A DNA stretch of 59,474 nt from Beijerinckiaceae bacterium. Its GTDB lineage: Bacteria; Pseudomonadota; Alphaproteobacteria; Rhizobiales; Beijerinckiaceae. The first letter of the stretch is position 1, and every line of letters starts with the position of its first letter. The position numbers and the translations under genes are program-made. A model generated the notes under the pieces. That model ran no database searches, was not told where the DNA came from, and worked only from the letters and a program-made list of their open reading frames with translations. The stretch spans positions 1 to 59,474 of the forward strand of contig CANJWR010000005.1 of assembly GCA_947478455.1 (NCBI GenBank), in the 5' to 3' direction. Below are positions 28,848 to 38,327 of this stretch, in pieces.

Positions 28848-29633
28848 ATGGTTGCGCAAAGCGACCGTAACCGGCCCAGCCACGAGAGCTCCTTGACCAA
28901 CCAGACGTTTGCCAATCCAGCCCGCGACATCGTGGTCATTCATAGTTCCGACGTTCATGTCGATGACGATTACACAGCGCGCGCCAACGGTGGCGACGGC
29001 AATGGCGGATTGCGGCAGGTGCTGGACGCCGCCCGCCGCTTGTCGGCTGATGTGGTGTTGCTGTGCGGCGATACGTTCGAATGCAATCGCCTTCCGCCAG
29101 AACTGCTGGGACGCACCGCGCAGCTTCTGGCGGAGGCCGCGATTCCGGTGGTGATCCTGCCCGGCAATCACGATCCGGCGACGCCGGACTCGGTGTTTCA
29201 CTACGGCGGTATTGCACAGGTCGAAAACGTCTGCGTGCTCGGCATCACCCACGAGCCGGCGATTCATTTCGAGCATCTCGATCTGGAAATCTGGGGCCGC
29301 GCCCATTTCAACTACAGCGACATGGACCCGCTCGCGCAGGCGCATCCGCGCAAGACTCGCTGGCAGATCGCGATGGCCCATGGCCATTACGAGCCTGTAC
29401 CCGACCGCAGCACGAATGTGCGCGCCTCATGGCTGATCGGTGACGACGAAATTCATGCGACCGGCGCAGACTATCTGGCGCTCGGCCACTGGAACCGGCC
29501 CATTCAGGTCGGCACCGGTCGCGTGCCGGCCTATTATTCCGGCTCGCCCGATTACGCCTGCACGGTCAACATGGTTCGACTGACCCATAACGGCGACGTG
29601 GTGGTGACGCGCGAGCCCATCGGACCCGCGTAA
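28848..29633 (+). CDS. Calcineurin-like metallophosphoesterase
   Basis: This 261-residue protein has the two-metal phosphoesterase motifs in order: SSDVHVDD (a D-x-H), LLCGDTFECNR (GD), LPGNHDPATP (GNHD), MAHGHYEP (H-G-H) and ALGHWNRP (GHWN in place of GHTH). Members act on nucleic acids, cyclic nucleotides or phospholipids; the SbcD/Mre11 branch is the closest in style, but no SbcC partner is present. The first 25 residues look variable and a later start is possible. Confidence 0.82.
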   Translation: MVAQSDRNRPSHESSLTNQTFANPARDIVVIHSSDVHVDDDYTARANGGDGNGGLRQVLDAARRLSADVVLLCGDTFECNRLPPELLGRTAQLLAEAAIPVVILPGNHDPATPDSVFHYGGIAQVENVCVLGITHEPAIHFEHLDLEIWGRAHFNYSDMDPLAQAHPRKTRWQIAMAHGHYEPVPDRSTNVRASWLIGDDEIHATGADYLALGHWNRPIQVGTGRVPAYYSGSPDYACTVNMVRLTHNGDVVVTREPIGPA

Positions 29634-29634
29634 A

Positions 29635-30648
29635 TCACTTCACATATTGCTCGACGGTCTGCTCGATGGCGCCGAAGATCGAATGGCCCTTGCGGTCCTT
29701 CATCTCGATGCGGATCGTATCGCCAAATTTCAGGAAATCTGTTTTGGGCGCGCCAGTGCGCAGCTTTTCGACCGTGCGCAGTTCAGCCAGACACGCATAG
29801 CCGACGCCGCCTTCCGAAATCGGCCGACCGACATCGCCATCCGCATCGCCATTTGAAATCGTGCCGCCGCCGATGATCGTGCCGGCGACCAGCGGGCGCG
29901 TCTTCGCCGCATGGGCGATGAGAGCCGGAAAATCGAACATCAGGCCCTGCCCGGCGTTCGGCTTGCCGAGCGGTTTCGAATTCACATAGACGAGCATCGG
30001 CAGTGTAAGCTTGCCGCCATCCCATGCGTCGCCAAGTTCGTCCGGCGTCACCGCAACCGGCGAGAACGCCGTCGAGGGCTTGCCGTGAAAGAAACCAAAG
30101 CTTTTCGGCAATTCCTCAGTGATGACATTGCGTAGCGATACGTCATTGGCCAGCAACACAAGCACGATTGCCGCGCGGCATTCCTCAATGCTTGCACCCA
30201 TCGGCACGTCTCGCACGATGACGCTGACTTCGCCTTCGAGATCGATGCCATAGGCCTCGCTTGCATGACGAATGGAGTCGCGCGGACCCAGAAACGAATC
30301 CGACCCGCCCTGATACATGGATGGATCCTTGAAATCAGAGTCTTTCAGCGTATTTCCGCGGGCGCGTCGCATGATGTCTGTGTGGTTGCTGTAGGCCGAG
30401 CCATCCGCCCATTGATAAGCACGCGGCAGCGGCGAAGCGCAATTGTGTTCGTGAAACCGGAACGCCGGCACGATGCCGTGTTCAAGCGATTCAGCCAGAT
30501 CGGCCAGACGCGGTGCAATACGCTCCCAATCGTCGAGCGCGGCCTGCAAGGTGGGAGCGATGAAAAATGCGTCCGTCGCCTGCGTGAGATCACGCGACAC
30601 GACCACGAGGCGACCGTCACGTCCATGCTTGAGCGATGCCAGTTTCAT
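29635..30648 (-). CDS. Fumarylacetoacetate hydrolase (FAH) family protein
   Basis: The 337-residue FAH-fold enzyme hydrolyses C-C bonds in diketo acids or hydrates or isomerises 2-keto-4-pentenoates at the end of aromatic pathways. The divalent-metal site is visible as DLEGEVSVIV (E-x-E-like pair) and LANDVSLRNV (D), and the C-terminal core reads GTIIGGGTISNGDADGDVG. The N-terminal 90 residues give the longer COG0179 layout. It could act on fumarylpyruvate formed through the isomerase at 39747, but the two genes are 9 kb apart. A mandelate-racemase-like gene lies 109 bp upstream on the same strand. Confidence 0.88.
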   Translation of the reverse strand: MKLASLKHGRDGRLVVVSRDLTQATDAFFIAPTLQAALDDWERIAPRLADLAESLEHGIVPAFRFHEHNCASPLPRAYQWADGSAYSNHTDIMRRARGNTLKDSDFKDPSMYQGGSDSFLGPRDSIRHASEAYGIDLEGEVSVIVRDVPMGASIEECRAAIVLVLLANDVSLRNVITEELPKSFGFFHGKPSTAFSPVAVTPDELGDAWDGGKLTLPMLVYVNSKPLGKPNAGQGLMFDFPALIAHAAKTRPLVAGTIIGGGTISNGDADGDVGRPISEGGVGYACLAELRTVEKLRTGAPKTDFLKFGDTIRIEMKDRKGHSIFGAIEQTVEQYVK

Positions 30649-30757
30649 GTTGTTCTCCTTGGCCTCAAAAGATCCGGAACTTCAGGAATTCCGGTCGTTT
30701 TCGATCTTGAGCATCGAACGTCGCAGCAAGCCTATAGCAACGATGCACTTCGGCAAT

Positions 30758-31843
30758 TCAACTTACCGCGTATTTACGCAATGCAACGGGATCGAGCGCA
30801 TGTCCCCAGCCGGGCTTGTCGGACGTGATGGCGAAGCCGTTCTCGATGTGGATTTCATCCGCAAACAGAGGCAACGACCACGGCATGACTTCGAGATATG
30901 TTCCGTTGCGGATCGACGCCATAAGCGCCAGCGTATGTTCGGGCAAGACATGACCCGACACCGGAATATTCGCGGCCTCCGCCAGATGGGCGACTCGAAT
31001 GAACTGACGAGGGCCGCCAAGCCGACACATGTCAGGCATCAGCACATCGACGCAGCGCGTTTCGATCATGTGCCGGAACTCTTCCAACGAGAACACGCTT
31101 TCGCCCGACGCGAGCGGCGTAACCAGCGCATCGGCGATCTGCGCCTCGCCCGCATGATTGCTTTCCGACAGAGGCTCCTCGATCCAGTCCAGCTGGAAGG
31201 GCTCCAGCTCGCGACCCAGACGAATGGCCTCGGCGACATCGAAGCGGCGGCCGAGATCGACCAGCAGTTTCACGTCATAGCCGATGGCCTCGCGCATCCG
31301 GCGCACGCGCTCAACAACCTCCGGAATATTGCCCGGGCCGGCGCGCATCTTCATGGCGCGATAGCCGTGACGGATGATGTTTTCCGCGTTTTTCAACATT
31401 TGATCGATGGGCACATGACGCCATAGACCACTGCTGTAATAGGCCGGCACGCGGTCGCGCGCCGCGCCAAGTAGACGATGCGCCGGCAGCCCGACAAGCT
31501 TTGCGCGCAGATCGAGCAGCGCACCGTCGATCGCCCCGATCGCCATCATGGTCGCGCCTGACGAACCAAGATGCGATGCATCCTCCATAGCGGCGTCGCA
31601 AATGGCTTCGCTGAATGTGGGGTCGCGACCGATCAGAAGGGATTCGAAGCTCTGAACCATGGCGGCATGAACCGCCACGCGCCTGTCGTGAACTGCCAGA
31701 ATGACGCTTTCGCCCGTGAGGCCCTGATCGCTTTCGATAAAAACAGCGAGCGCTCCCATGCGGCCCTTTTCGGAATAGGGCGTGCCGAGCGGACAAACTG
31801 TCGGGAAGGAAAGCGCTATCGTGCGAAGAGCAGTGATTTTCAT
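30758..31843 (-). CDS. Enolase-superfamily enzyme, mandelate racemase subgroup
   Basis: This 361-residue protein has the two-domain enolase-superfamily layout: a capping domain up to about residue 125 and a beta-barrel after it. The acid/base Lys lies in AMKMRAGPG, the metal ligands in LLVDLGRRFD, DWIEEPLSES and ASGESVF, and a candidate catalytic His in SGHVLPEHTLAL, which together place it with the mandelate-racemase group. Such enzymes dehydrate sugar acids or racemise hydroxyacids. It may share a transcript with the FAH gene. Substrate unknown. Confidence 0.85.
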   Translation of the reverse strand: MKITALRTIALSFPTVCPLGTPYSEKGRMGALAVFIESDQGLTGESVILAVHDRRVAVHAAMVQSFESLLIGRDPTFSEAICDAAMEDASHLGSSGATMMAIGAIDGALLDLRAKLVGLPAHRLLGAARDRVPAYYSSGLWRHVPIDQMLKNAENIIRHGYRAMKMRAGPGNIPEVVERVRRMREAIGYDVKLLVDLGRRFDVAEAIRLGRELEPFQLDWIEEPLSESNHAGEAQIADALVTPLASGESVFSLEEFRHMIETRCVDVLMPDMCRLGGPRQFIRVAHLAEAANIPVSGHVLPEHTLALMASIRNGTYLEVMPWSLPLFADEIHIENGFAITSDKPGWGHALDPVALRKYAVS

Positions 31844-32067
31844 GTATCGACCCGATGGTAAGCGTCGCAGATTCCCGGGCGGGGCAATCGTCTGCAGGAG
31901 TGCGGCGTCGCGAAGTGATACAGGCGTTTCATAGCCGGCTCATTCGACTGCCTTCTCCCGTCGCCCTTCCCGTTGCGGTCGAGTGTAGCGGCGAGAGTCA
32001 TTGCGACGCAAGGTTGACAGACGCCTGTCGATTGTCAGAGTTGCTGCAGAATTCGAGGAGCTTCGCC

Positions 32068-33099
32068 ATGTTGAAATTTCGGTCCTGCCTTGCCGCATTT
32101 GCGGCTTCCTTTCTGGTCTGCAGCGGCGCGCAGGCAGCCGATCAGGCGCTGATCGGCGCTGCGAAGAAGGAAGGGCAGGTCACCTGGTACACAACGCAGA
32201 TCGTCAATCAGCTTGTCGGGCCGCTGTCGAAGGCGTTCGAAACCAAGTATGGCGTGAAGGTGAATTACATCCGCGCAGATGCAGCCGAAGTGGCGCTGCG
32301 GGTGATGAACGAGGCGCGCGCCGGCCGCGTGCAGGTCGATGTTTTCGACGGAACGCTGACGTCGGCTGCACTCAAGAAGGAAAATCTTGTCCTGCAATGG
32401 ACGCCCGACAGCGCCAAGCGCCTGCCGGCGCAGTTCCGTGACGCAGACGGCTATTGGGCGGCAACCAATCTCTATGTGCTGACGCCGGGCTTCAACACTT
32501 CGCTTGTGGCGAAGGGCACGGAGCCAAAAACGTTTCAGGATCTGCTCGATCCGAAATGGAAGGGCAAGATCGTGTTCAGTTCCAGCGCCGGTTCGGCGTC
32601 AGGCGCGCCGGGTCTCGTTGGCCTCGTACTTGCCGAAATGGGCGAGGAAAAGGGCATGGCTTACTTGCGCGAACTCGCCAAGCAGAATGTCGCGGGCGTT
32701 CCGGTCGCGGCGCGTCAGGTGCTCGATCAGGTGATTGCGGGCGAATATTCGATTGCGCTCAGCATTTTCAACAATCACGCCGTCATCAGCGCCTCGCAGG
32801 GCGCGCCATCCGCCTGGATTCCCATGAACCCCGCAATGGGCACACTGTCGGTCGCGTCGGTCGCGAAGAATGCGCCGCACGAAAACGCCGGCAAACTGCT
32901 GCTGGATTTTCTCGTTTCCGAAGAGGGCCAGAAAATCTTCCGCGATGCGGCCTATATGCCGGTCGATCCGAACATCCCGCCGACAGATCCGAGCTTGCGG
33001 CCCGATGGAACGAAATTCCGGGCGATCTATGTGACGCCGGAACAGCTTGAATCGACCATCCCGAAATGGGCGGCGATCGCCAAGGACTTGTTCCGGTAA
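32068..33099 (+). CDS. Fe3+-type ABC binding protein, orphan (paralogue of 36283-37335)
   Basis: The 343-residue precursor starts at ATG 32068 with CGAGGAG nearby; the frame is open to 31855 but that part lacks a signal peptide. The signal ends at GAQA, then ADQALIGAAKKEGQVTWYTT begins the mature fold. Many blocks are shared with the product of 36283-37335: VTWYTTQIVNQ, TNLYVLTPGFNTSL, GTEPKTFQDLLDPKW, VAARQVLDQVIAGEYSIAL. The two genes flank the FerA/FerB-like pair and probably arose by duplication. No permease or ATPase is adjacent. Confidence 0.88.
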   Translation: MLKFRSCLAAFAASFLVCSGAQAADQALIGAAKKEGQVTWYTTQIVNQLVGPLSKAFETKYGVKVNYIRADAAEVALRVMNEARAGRVQVDVFDGTLTSAALKKENLVLQWTPDSAKRLPAQFRDADGYWAATNLYVLTPGFNTSLVAKGTEPKTFQDLLDPKWKGKIVFSSSAGSASGAPGLVGLVLAEMGEEKGMAYLRELAKQNVAGVPVAARQVLDQVIAGEYSIALSIFNNHAVISASQGAPSAWIPMNPAMGTLSVASVAKNAPHENAGKLLLDFLVSEEGQKIFRDAAYMPVDPNIPPTDPSLRPDGTKFRAIYVTPEQLESTIPKWAAIAKDLFR

Positions 33100-33205
33100 A
33101 ACTACATCAATCCGAGGCCGCCTCAGGCGGCGCAGGACTTCACGAATAGTTCCAATGCAATCCGGATCGCGCTGCGCGCGTCCGGAATGACATGGAACCG
33201 CGCCC

Positions 33206-35392
33206 TCAGCCCTTCGCGCGCAGCACCACGAGTCCGTCGAGCGCCACGGCGCTCTGCCCCTTTGGAAGCGCCACAAACGGATTGATGTCGATGCTTTCGA
33301 CATCGTCGCCCAGATCGTGCGTCAGTTCCGACAGCGCCACAATCGCGTTGACGATGGACTCGATATCGCAGGGCGGCGCGCCGCGATAGCCGGCGAGCAA
33401 TTTTGACGCCTTGGTGCGCGCAATCATGTCGCGCGCCTGTTGCGGCGAGAGCGGAACGGGCCCAAAGGCGACGTCCTTCTGCAATTCGAGCAGAACGCCG
33501 CCCGTGCCGAACATCACCACGGGGCCGACTTCCGGATCGCGCTGCACGCCAAGCACAAGCTCGACGCCGCCAGACACCATTTGCGCAACGATCACGCCCT
33601 CGAATGTAGCCGAGGGCGCGGCTTTCGCGAGATTGGCCTTGATGCGCGCAAAACCTTCGCGCACGCCGGCTGCGTCCTTCACGCCGACCAGCACACCGCC
33701 GACATCGGACTTGTGCTGAATCTGCGGCGAGACGACTTTCAGCACCACCGGATAGCCGATGGAATCGGCAGCCGCAGCAGCCGCATCGGCAGTCGCCGCG
33801 ACTGCTTCCTTCGGCGCATGGATGCTGTAAAGTTCCAGCAGCTTTTTGGAATCGGCTTCGTTCAGCACGCGGCGGCCGTCTTCCATCCGATCGGCTTTGG
33901 CAACCAGGCCTGAAACCGTCGCCGCCGCAGGCTGTCTGGTGATGCGCCCTGTCGCATCAGCCTGTCTGGCGATCTGCTGCCCGTAAATACCAGCGGCGCG
34001 AACGGCTTTCATGGCCTTGTCGACTTCGTGCAGCATCGGCAGATGCGGCAGCGCAGCGCGGAACTCGCGCGAGAAATCAGAATACATGTAGGAAACCATC
34101 GACAGGACCGCGATGGGCTTTGCCGTGCCGCCCGCGACCATCTTGTCGACGGTCTTGAGGTTCTCGACCTTGTTGTTGGCCCGCGCCAACTGCGGTAGTT
34201 CTTCCTGCAACAACAGGACGTCGATGTTCGGATCCGTCTGCAGGATTTCGATACATTTGAAATAGGCGTCTGCACTGCTCAGCGCCGCAAAGCCCGCGTC
34301 GATCGGATTGCCGAGCGAGGTGCCGACGCCCAAAACGCTGCTGAGCTTTTCGAGCGTCTCCGGCAGCAACTCGGGCAGTTCGATCTGATTGCGTTCGGCG
34401 GCTTCAAGTATAAGGCCCTTGAGCCCGCCGGAAAATGTCATCGCGCCGACGCGCGTGCCCTTGGGCGGCGTCGCGTGTGCAAGATATTCGACGGTCTCGA
34501 CCATTTCATCGAGCGTATCGACGCGGATAACGCCAAGCGGTCCGGCGACTGCGTCGAAACATGCAAGCGAGCCCGCAAGCGAGCCTGTGTGGGCGAGCGC
34601 CGCCACGCGGCTTGCCTCAGAGCCCCCGATTTTCAGCGCCACGACGGGCTTGCCGGCCTTTTGGGCGGCGCGGCAAGCATCGCGGAAATCGTCGGGATCC
34701 TTGATCGCCTCGATATAACAGGCGAGCACGCGAACGCCGGGGTCCTGGGCGAAATATCGAATATAGTCGGCTGTGTTCAGGCCGACTTCGTTGCCGCAGG
34801 TGAGACCGTAGCTCGGATAAAGTCCGCGACCGCGCAGGGCGCGCACGATGGCAAGCACCACGCCACCGCTCTGGCCAAATACCGCAACGGGGCCGGCTTT
34901 CAGCTCGGTGATGCGATCATCAGACGCCGACATGAATTTGCCGGGCGCGGACATGTTGCCCATGCAATTGGGGCCTGCGACCGCGACGCCGGATTCGGCC
35001 ACCGCGCGTGCAAGTTCTTCGCCGAGCGCGATGCCGGCAGGATCGCCGCCCTCGCCAAATCCGCTGGAAAGAATCTGCGCAGAACGTGCACTAACGCGGC
35101 CAGCTTCGCGGATGGTTTCAATCGCCGCCTTGCCGGGCACAACAACGACAATGTGGTCGGGCGTTTCCGGAAGGGCCGACAGGCTGGGATAGCATTTCTT
35201 GCCATCCCAGACGGTCTCGTTGCGAGGATTGACCGGATAGATCTGTCCCGGAAAGCCATGACGCGTCAGCGCGCGATAGGCGTTCGCCGCCCAGTTGCCT
35301 GGACGGTCGCTTGCGCCAACGATTGCGACGTTTTTCGGATTGAGGAGCGCATGAACGCCCTCTATGCCGCGCGTCTTTTTCTGATCCTGCAT
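33206..35392 (-). CDS. ADP-forming acyl-CoA ligase (ACD family), FerA-like
   Basis: This 728-residue protein fuses a CoA-binding domain (about 15-110; VAIVGASDRPGNWAANAYRA), a succinyl-CoA-ligase-like region (about 150-460) and a C-terminal ATP-grasp domain (about 500-728). The phosphohistidine expected in this family is H268 in AALAHTGSLAGS. Members make an acyl-CoA from acid, CoA and ATP with ADP release. Feruloyl-CoA synthetase FerA of Sphingobium SYK-6 belongs to this family and not to the AMP-forming ligases. Here the gene follows a hydroxycinnamoyl-CoA hydratase/lyase gene after 31 bp, matching the ferB-ferA pairing, so a hydroxycinnamate ligase is the best guess. Other short-chain acids are possible. 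Confidence 0.85.
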   Translation of the reverse strand: MQDQKKTRGIEGVHALLNPKNVAIVGASDRPGNWAANAYRALTRHGFPGQIYPVNPRNETVWDGKKCYPSLSALPETPDHIVVVVPGKAAIETIREAGRVSARSAQILSSGFGEGGDPAGIALGEELARAVAESGVAVAGPNCMGNMSAPGKFMSASDDRITELKAGPVAVFGQSGGVVLAIVRALRGRGLYPSYGLTCGNEVGLNTADYIRYFAQDPGVRVLACYIEAIKDPDDFRDACRAAQKAGKPVVALKIGGSEASRVAALAHTGSLAGSLACFDAVAGPLGVIRVDTLDEMVETVEYLAHATPPKGTRVGAMTFSGGLKGLILEAAERNQIELPELLPETLEKLSSVLGVGTSLGNPIDAGFAALSSADAYFKCIEILQTDPNIDVLLLQEELPQLARANNKVENLKTVDKMVAGGTAKPIAVLSMVSYMYSDFSREFRAALPHLPMLHEVDKAMKAVRAAGIYGQQIARQADATGRITRQPAAATVSGLVAKADRMEDGRRVLNEADSKKLLELYSIHAPKEAVAATADAAAAAADSIGYPVVLKVVSPQIQHKSDVGGVLVGVKDAAGVREGFARIKANLAKAAPSATFEGVIVAQMVSGGVELVLGVQRDPEVGPVVMFGTGGVLLELQKDVAFGPVPLSPQQARDMIARTKASKLLAGYRGAPPCDIESIVNAIVALSELTHDLGDDVESIDINPFVALPKGQSAVALDGLVVLRAKG

Positions 35393-35423
35393 CTGAGGCC
35401 TTTCGGAATTGATCGTTTTCGGT

Positions 35424-36251
35424 TCAGCGTTTGAATTCGCCGAGCCCGGGCTTGAACACCTTGTCGTCGAGGAATTGCTTCATTGCCTTTTCACGGCCCT
35501 TCTCCGGGTCGTTGTGCTTGAGCGCATCATGCTTGGCGTCGAGATAGTCGAGCGCCTGTTCCTTCGACATGTTGCGCACGGAACGCAAGGCCTCCTTGGT
35601 GTATTTCACAGCCGCTGGGCTCTTGGCTTCGAGCTTGCGGGCGAGCTTCATGGTCTCCTCGCGCAATTGCTCAAGCGGCACGGACTTGTTGACGAATTTC
35701 ATCTTCGCCGCTTCTGCGCCGGTGAACTGATCGCCGGTGACCGAATAGTAGATCGCGTCGCGATAGCCCAGCACGTTGGTCACCGCCCAGGCGACCAGAC
35801 CGCCGGGGATGACGCCCCAGTTCACTTCCGAAAGGCCGAACACCGCATTGTCAGCCGCAAACGCGAAGTCGCAGGCGATGACGGGCGTGAAGCCGCCACC
35901 GAAGCAATAGCCGTGCACCATCGCGATGGTGGCCTTGGGGAACGACGAGAGCCGATCCCAGCGCCACATATGCGAGGCGCGGCGCGCCAGCGTGCGGGCT
36001 TTCGGGTTGCCCTCGACGCCACGGAAATAGAGCCGCAAATCCTGACCCGCGCAGAAATTTCCGCCGGCGCCGGTGAGCACGACAACGCGCGTCTGGTCGT
36101 CCATCTCGGCCCAGTCGAGCGCGGAGCACATATCCATGTGCAGTTGCGGCGACATGGCGTTGCGTTTTTCGGGACGATTGAGAATGATGAAAGTCACTCC
36201 GCCGTCGCGCTCGATCTTCACGTTTTCAAGCTGGATAATATCGTCCGCCAT
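35424..36251 (-). CDS. Hydroxycinnamoyl-CoA hydratase/lyase-like crotonase (FerB/Ech type)
   Basis: The 275-residue crotonase is much closer to p-hydroxycinnamoyl-CoA hydratase/lyase than to general enoyl-CoA hydratases. Shared phrases are ILNRPEKRNAMSP, MVHGYCFGGGFTPVIACD, FGLSEVNWGVIPGG and the C-terminal MKQFLDDKVFKPGL. Residues known to matter in the Pseudomonas HCHL are kept: Tyr75, Glu142 and Tyr236, with Thr122 in place of Ser123. HCHL turns feruloyl- or coumaroyl-CoA into vanillin or 4-hydroxybenzaldehyde plus acetyl-CoA. AGGAGG precedes ATG 36251; the frame extends to 36440 only through the spacer. It lies between a binding protein and the FerA-like ligase. Confidence 0.85.
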   Translation of the reverse strand: MADDIIQLENVKIERDGGVTFIILNRPEKRNAMSPQLHMDMCSALDWAEMDDQTRVVVLTGAGGNFCAGQDLRLYFRGVEGNPKARTLARRASHMWRWDRLSSFPKATIAMVHGYCFGGGFTPVIACDFAFAADNAVFGLSEVNWGVIPGGLVAWAVTNVLGYRDAIYYSVTGDQFTGAEAAKMKFVNKSVPLEQLREETMKLARKLEAKSPAAVKYTKEALRSVRNMSKEQALDYLDAKHDALKHNDPEKGREKAMKQFLDDKVFKPGLGEFKR

Positions 36252-36282
36252 GGTTTCCTCCTGAGGTTTTTGTGATTGGGCT

Positions 36283-37335
36283 TTACTGGAAAAGTTCTTT
36301 GTAAATGCTGGCCCACTTAGGCATCGCGGCGTCTGCCTGTTCGGGCGAAAACGCGATGTAACGCCAGTCCTTGCCGTCGGGACGCAGGCTCTTGTCCTTC
36401 GGGGCGATATCGGGATCGACCGGCATGTAGTCGGTGTCACGGAAAATCTGCTGGCCTTCCGTCGACACCAGAAAATCGATCAGCAATTTACCGGCGTTCG
36501 GGTGCGGAGCATCCTTCGTGACTGACATCACGCCCGGCACCACAAAGGCTGGCTGAAGCGCAATCCACGCAGACGGCGCGCCCTGCGCGGCGCTGATGAC
36601 CGCGTGATTGTTGTAGATCTGCAGGGCGATGGAATACTCGCCCGCAATTACCTGATCGAGCACCTGACGGGCCGCGACGGCAAGGTTGGCGACCTTCTGC
36701 TTCGAGAATTCGCGCAGATAGGCCATGCCTTTTTCCTCGCCCATTTCGGCAAGCACGAGGCCTACAAAACCCGGCGCTGACGAACTGGAATTGGCGGAGC
36801 CCCAGGCGATCTTGCCGAGCCATTTCGGATCGAGCAGATCCTGAAACGTTTTGGGCTCAGTGCCTTTGGGAATGAGCGATGTGTTGAAACCCGGCGTCAG
36901 CACATAAAGATTTGTGGCGACCCAATAGCCCTCGGCGTCCACATAATCTTTCGGCAGGCGCGTGGCATTGTCGGGAATCCATTTCATCGCCAGACCCTGC
37001 TTTTTCAGGGCCGCCGAAGTGGGAATTCCGTCCACCACATCGCCCATGACCTTGCCGGCCTTGGCTTCATTGACGATACGCAGGATCACGTCGGGCGCAT
37101 CCGAGCGGACGTAATTGACCTTCACGCCATATTTCTTCTCGAAGGCGTCGACAGCCGGACGCACGAACTGGTTGACGATCTGGGTCGTATACCAGGTGAC
37201 TTCGCCTTCCTTTTTGGCCGCATCGATCAACGCCTGATCGGCGGCCGTTGCAGCGCCTGTCGTCAATCCGGTGGCGACAATTGCGGCCAGTATCTTGCGG
37301 GCGAATTCCGTTCTTGTTTTGCCCATGACCGACAT
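36283..37335 (-). CDS. Fe3+-type ABC binding protein in the hydroxycinnamate-like operon
   Basis: The 350-residue precursor starts at ATG 37335 and has a twin-turn signal peptide ending at GAATA, then ADQALIDAAKKEGEVTWYTT. It is a close paralogue of the product of 32068-33099, with long identical stretches, for example EMGEEKGMAYLRE and VAARQVLDQVIAGEYSIAL. It starts 31 bp upstream of the hydratase/lyase gene on the same strand, so it may deliver the aromatic acid or its ester. The cognate permease and ATPase are not in the neighbourhood. Confidence 0.88.
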   Translation of the reverse strand: MSVMGKTRTEFARKILAAIVATGLTTGAATAADQALIDAAKKEGEVTWYTTQIVNQFVRPAVDAFEKKYGVKVNYVRSDAPDVILRIVNEAKAGKVMGDVVDGIPTSAALKKQGLAMKWIPDNATRLPKDYVDAEGYWVATNLYVLTPGFNTSLIPKGTEPKTFQDLLDPKWLGKIAWGSANSSSSAPGFVGLVLAEMGEEKGMAYLREFSKQKVANLAVAARQVLDQVIAGEYSIALQIYNNHAVISAAQGAPSAWIALQPAFVVPGVMSVTKDAPHPNAGKLLIDFLVSTEGQQIFRDTDYMPVDPDIAPKDKSLRPDGKDWRYIAFSPEQADAAMPKWASIYKELFQ

Positions 37336-37451
37336 GGCGTTTCCCCGTTCCTTTTTGACGGCGTCATTTTCTGACGCTCTGATCCTCACTTTAGGACGCG
37401 AGCAATAGCAACCGCAACTGTTGTTCGCTGTCTGCCGGCTGGCGATTGCAT

Positions 37452-38306
37452 TCATTCACGCAGAAAATTTCGTGCAAGTTCCAGAATGCCATCCGGATTG
37501 TCGTGATGCACCCAGTGGCCTGCGCCATCGACATCATGGATGGATCCGTGCTGAAAATATTGCATCCAGCCTTTTTCGGCAGGATCGGGACGTCCACTGG
37601 CCGCGCCGCGCACCAGCAAGGTGGGACACGCGATGCGCGACCACAATTGCGAAACATCCTCGAAGGACAGGCGATAGGGCGAGCGCAGCCTTATCCCGCC
37701 GTCATATTTCCAGAACCAGGTTCCATCCGGCCGTTGCCGCACGCCATGTGTGGTCAAATGCCGCGCCTGCTGCTCTGTCAGGCGCGGATGCGCGGCCTGC
37801 ATGCGGGCGAGTGCATCCTCGATCGACGCATAGCCGCGCGGCTGGCGGCGCGACTGGTCCTGGATCTGCCCGATCCAGCGCGTCATTCGGTCCTGTATGG
37901 GGTCGGTGTTCGGCAGCATGACGCGCAGTCCCTCGATGACGAACAGCCGTTCCACCAGTTCGGGAAATGAACCCGCCAGCAACAGGCTAATTCCGCCGCC
38001 CATGGAATGGCTGACGATCCGGACCTTTTCGATCTTCTGCTGCTGCAGGAATTCGTAAATGTCCGCCACGTAATCCGGCAGCGGATATGAACTCCCGCGC
38101 ACCCATTCGGAATCGCCATGGCCGCGCAGATCGAGCGCCATGACGCGATAATCGTTGCGCAATCCCTTCGCGATGGCGTCCCAGCTTCGGCCATGATCGA
38201 GGCCGCCGTGCACCAGCAGCAAGGGCGGAGCGCCCTCGTTACCCCAGTCGGACCAGTGCAGCTTCAGACCTTGCGAGACATAATAGCGAGAAACAGGTTC
38301 ATCCAT
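37452..38306 (-). CDS. Alpha/beta hydrolase
   Basis: This 284-residue enzyme has the alpha/beta-hydrolase order: oxyanion region LVHGGLDHGRSWD, the ALDLRGHGDSEW strand turn, the nucleophile elbow SHSMGGG and the catalytic His in GAGHWVHHDNPDG. It could cleave esters or act on a ring-fission product. It lies between an enoyl-CoA hydratase (21 bp upstream) and the binding-protein gene of the FerA/FerB-like operon, so a role in releasing hydroxycinnamate from an ester is conceivable but unproved. Confidence 0.88.
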   Translation of the reverse strand: MDEPVSRYYVSQGLKLHWSDWGNEGAPPLLLVHGGLDHGRSWDAIAKGLRNDYRVMALDLRGHGDSEWVRGSSYPLPDYVADIYEFLQQQKIEKVRIVSHSMGGGISLLLAGSFPELVERLFVIEGLRVMLPNTDPIQDRMTRWIGQIQDQSRRQPRGYASIEDALARMQAAHPRLTEQQARHLTTHGVRQRPDGTWFWKYDGGIRLRSPYRLSFEDVSQLWSRIACPTLLVRGAASGRPDPAEKGWMQYFQHGSIHDVDGAGHWVHHDNPDGILELARNFLRE

Positions 38307-38327
38307 GGCGATGCGTCCGGCGACCTG

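Noticed and set aside
33116..33134. GCCGCCTCAGGCGGC hairpin as terminator between convergent genes
   Set aside because: Stem is short and no T-run follows on either strand.
32068..37335. Iron uptake as the role of the Fe3+-type binding proteins
   Set aside because: The family name comes from FbpA; these proteins lie among aromatic and CoA-ester genes and show no clear Tyr-Tyr iron site, so organic acids are more likely.
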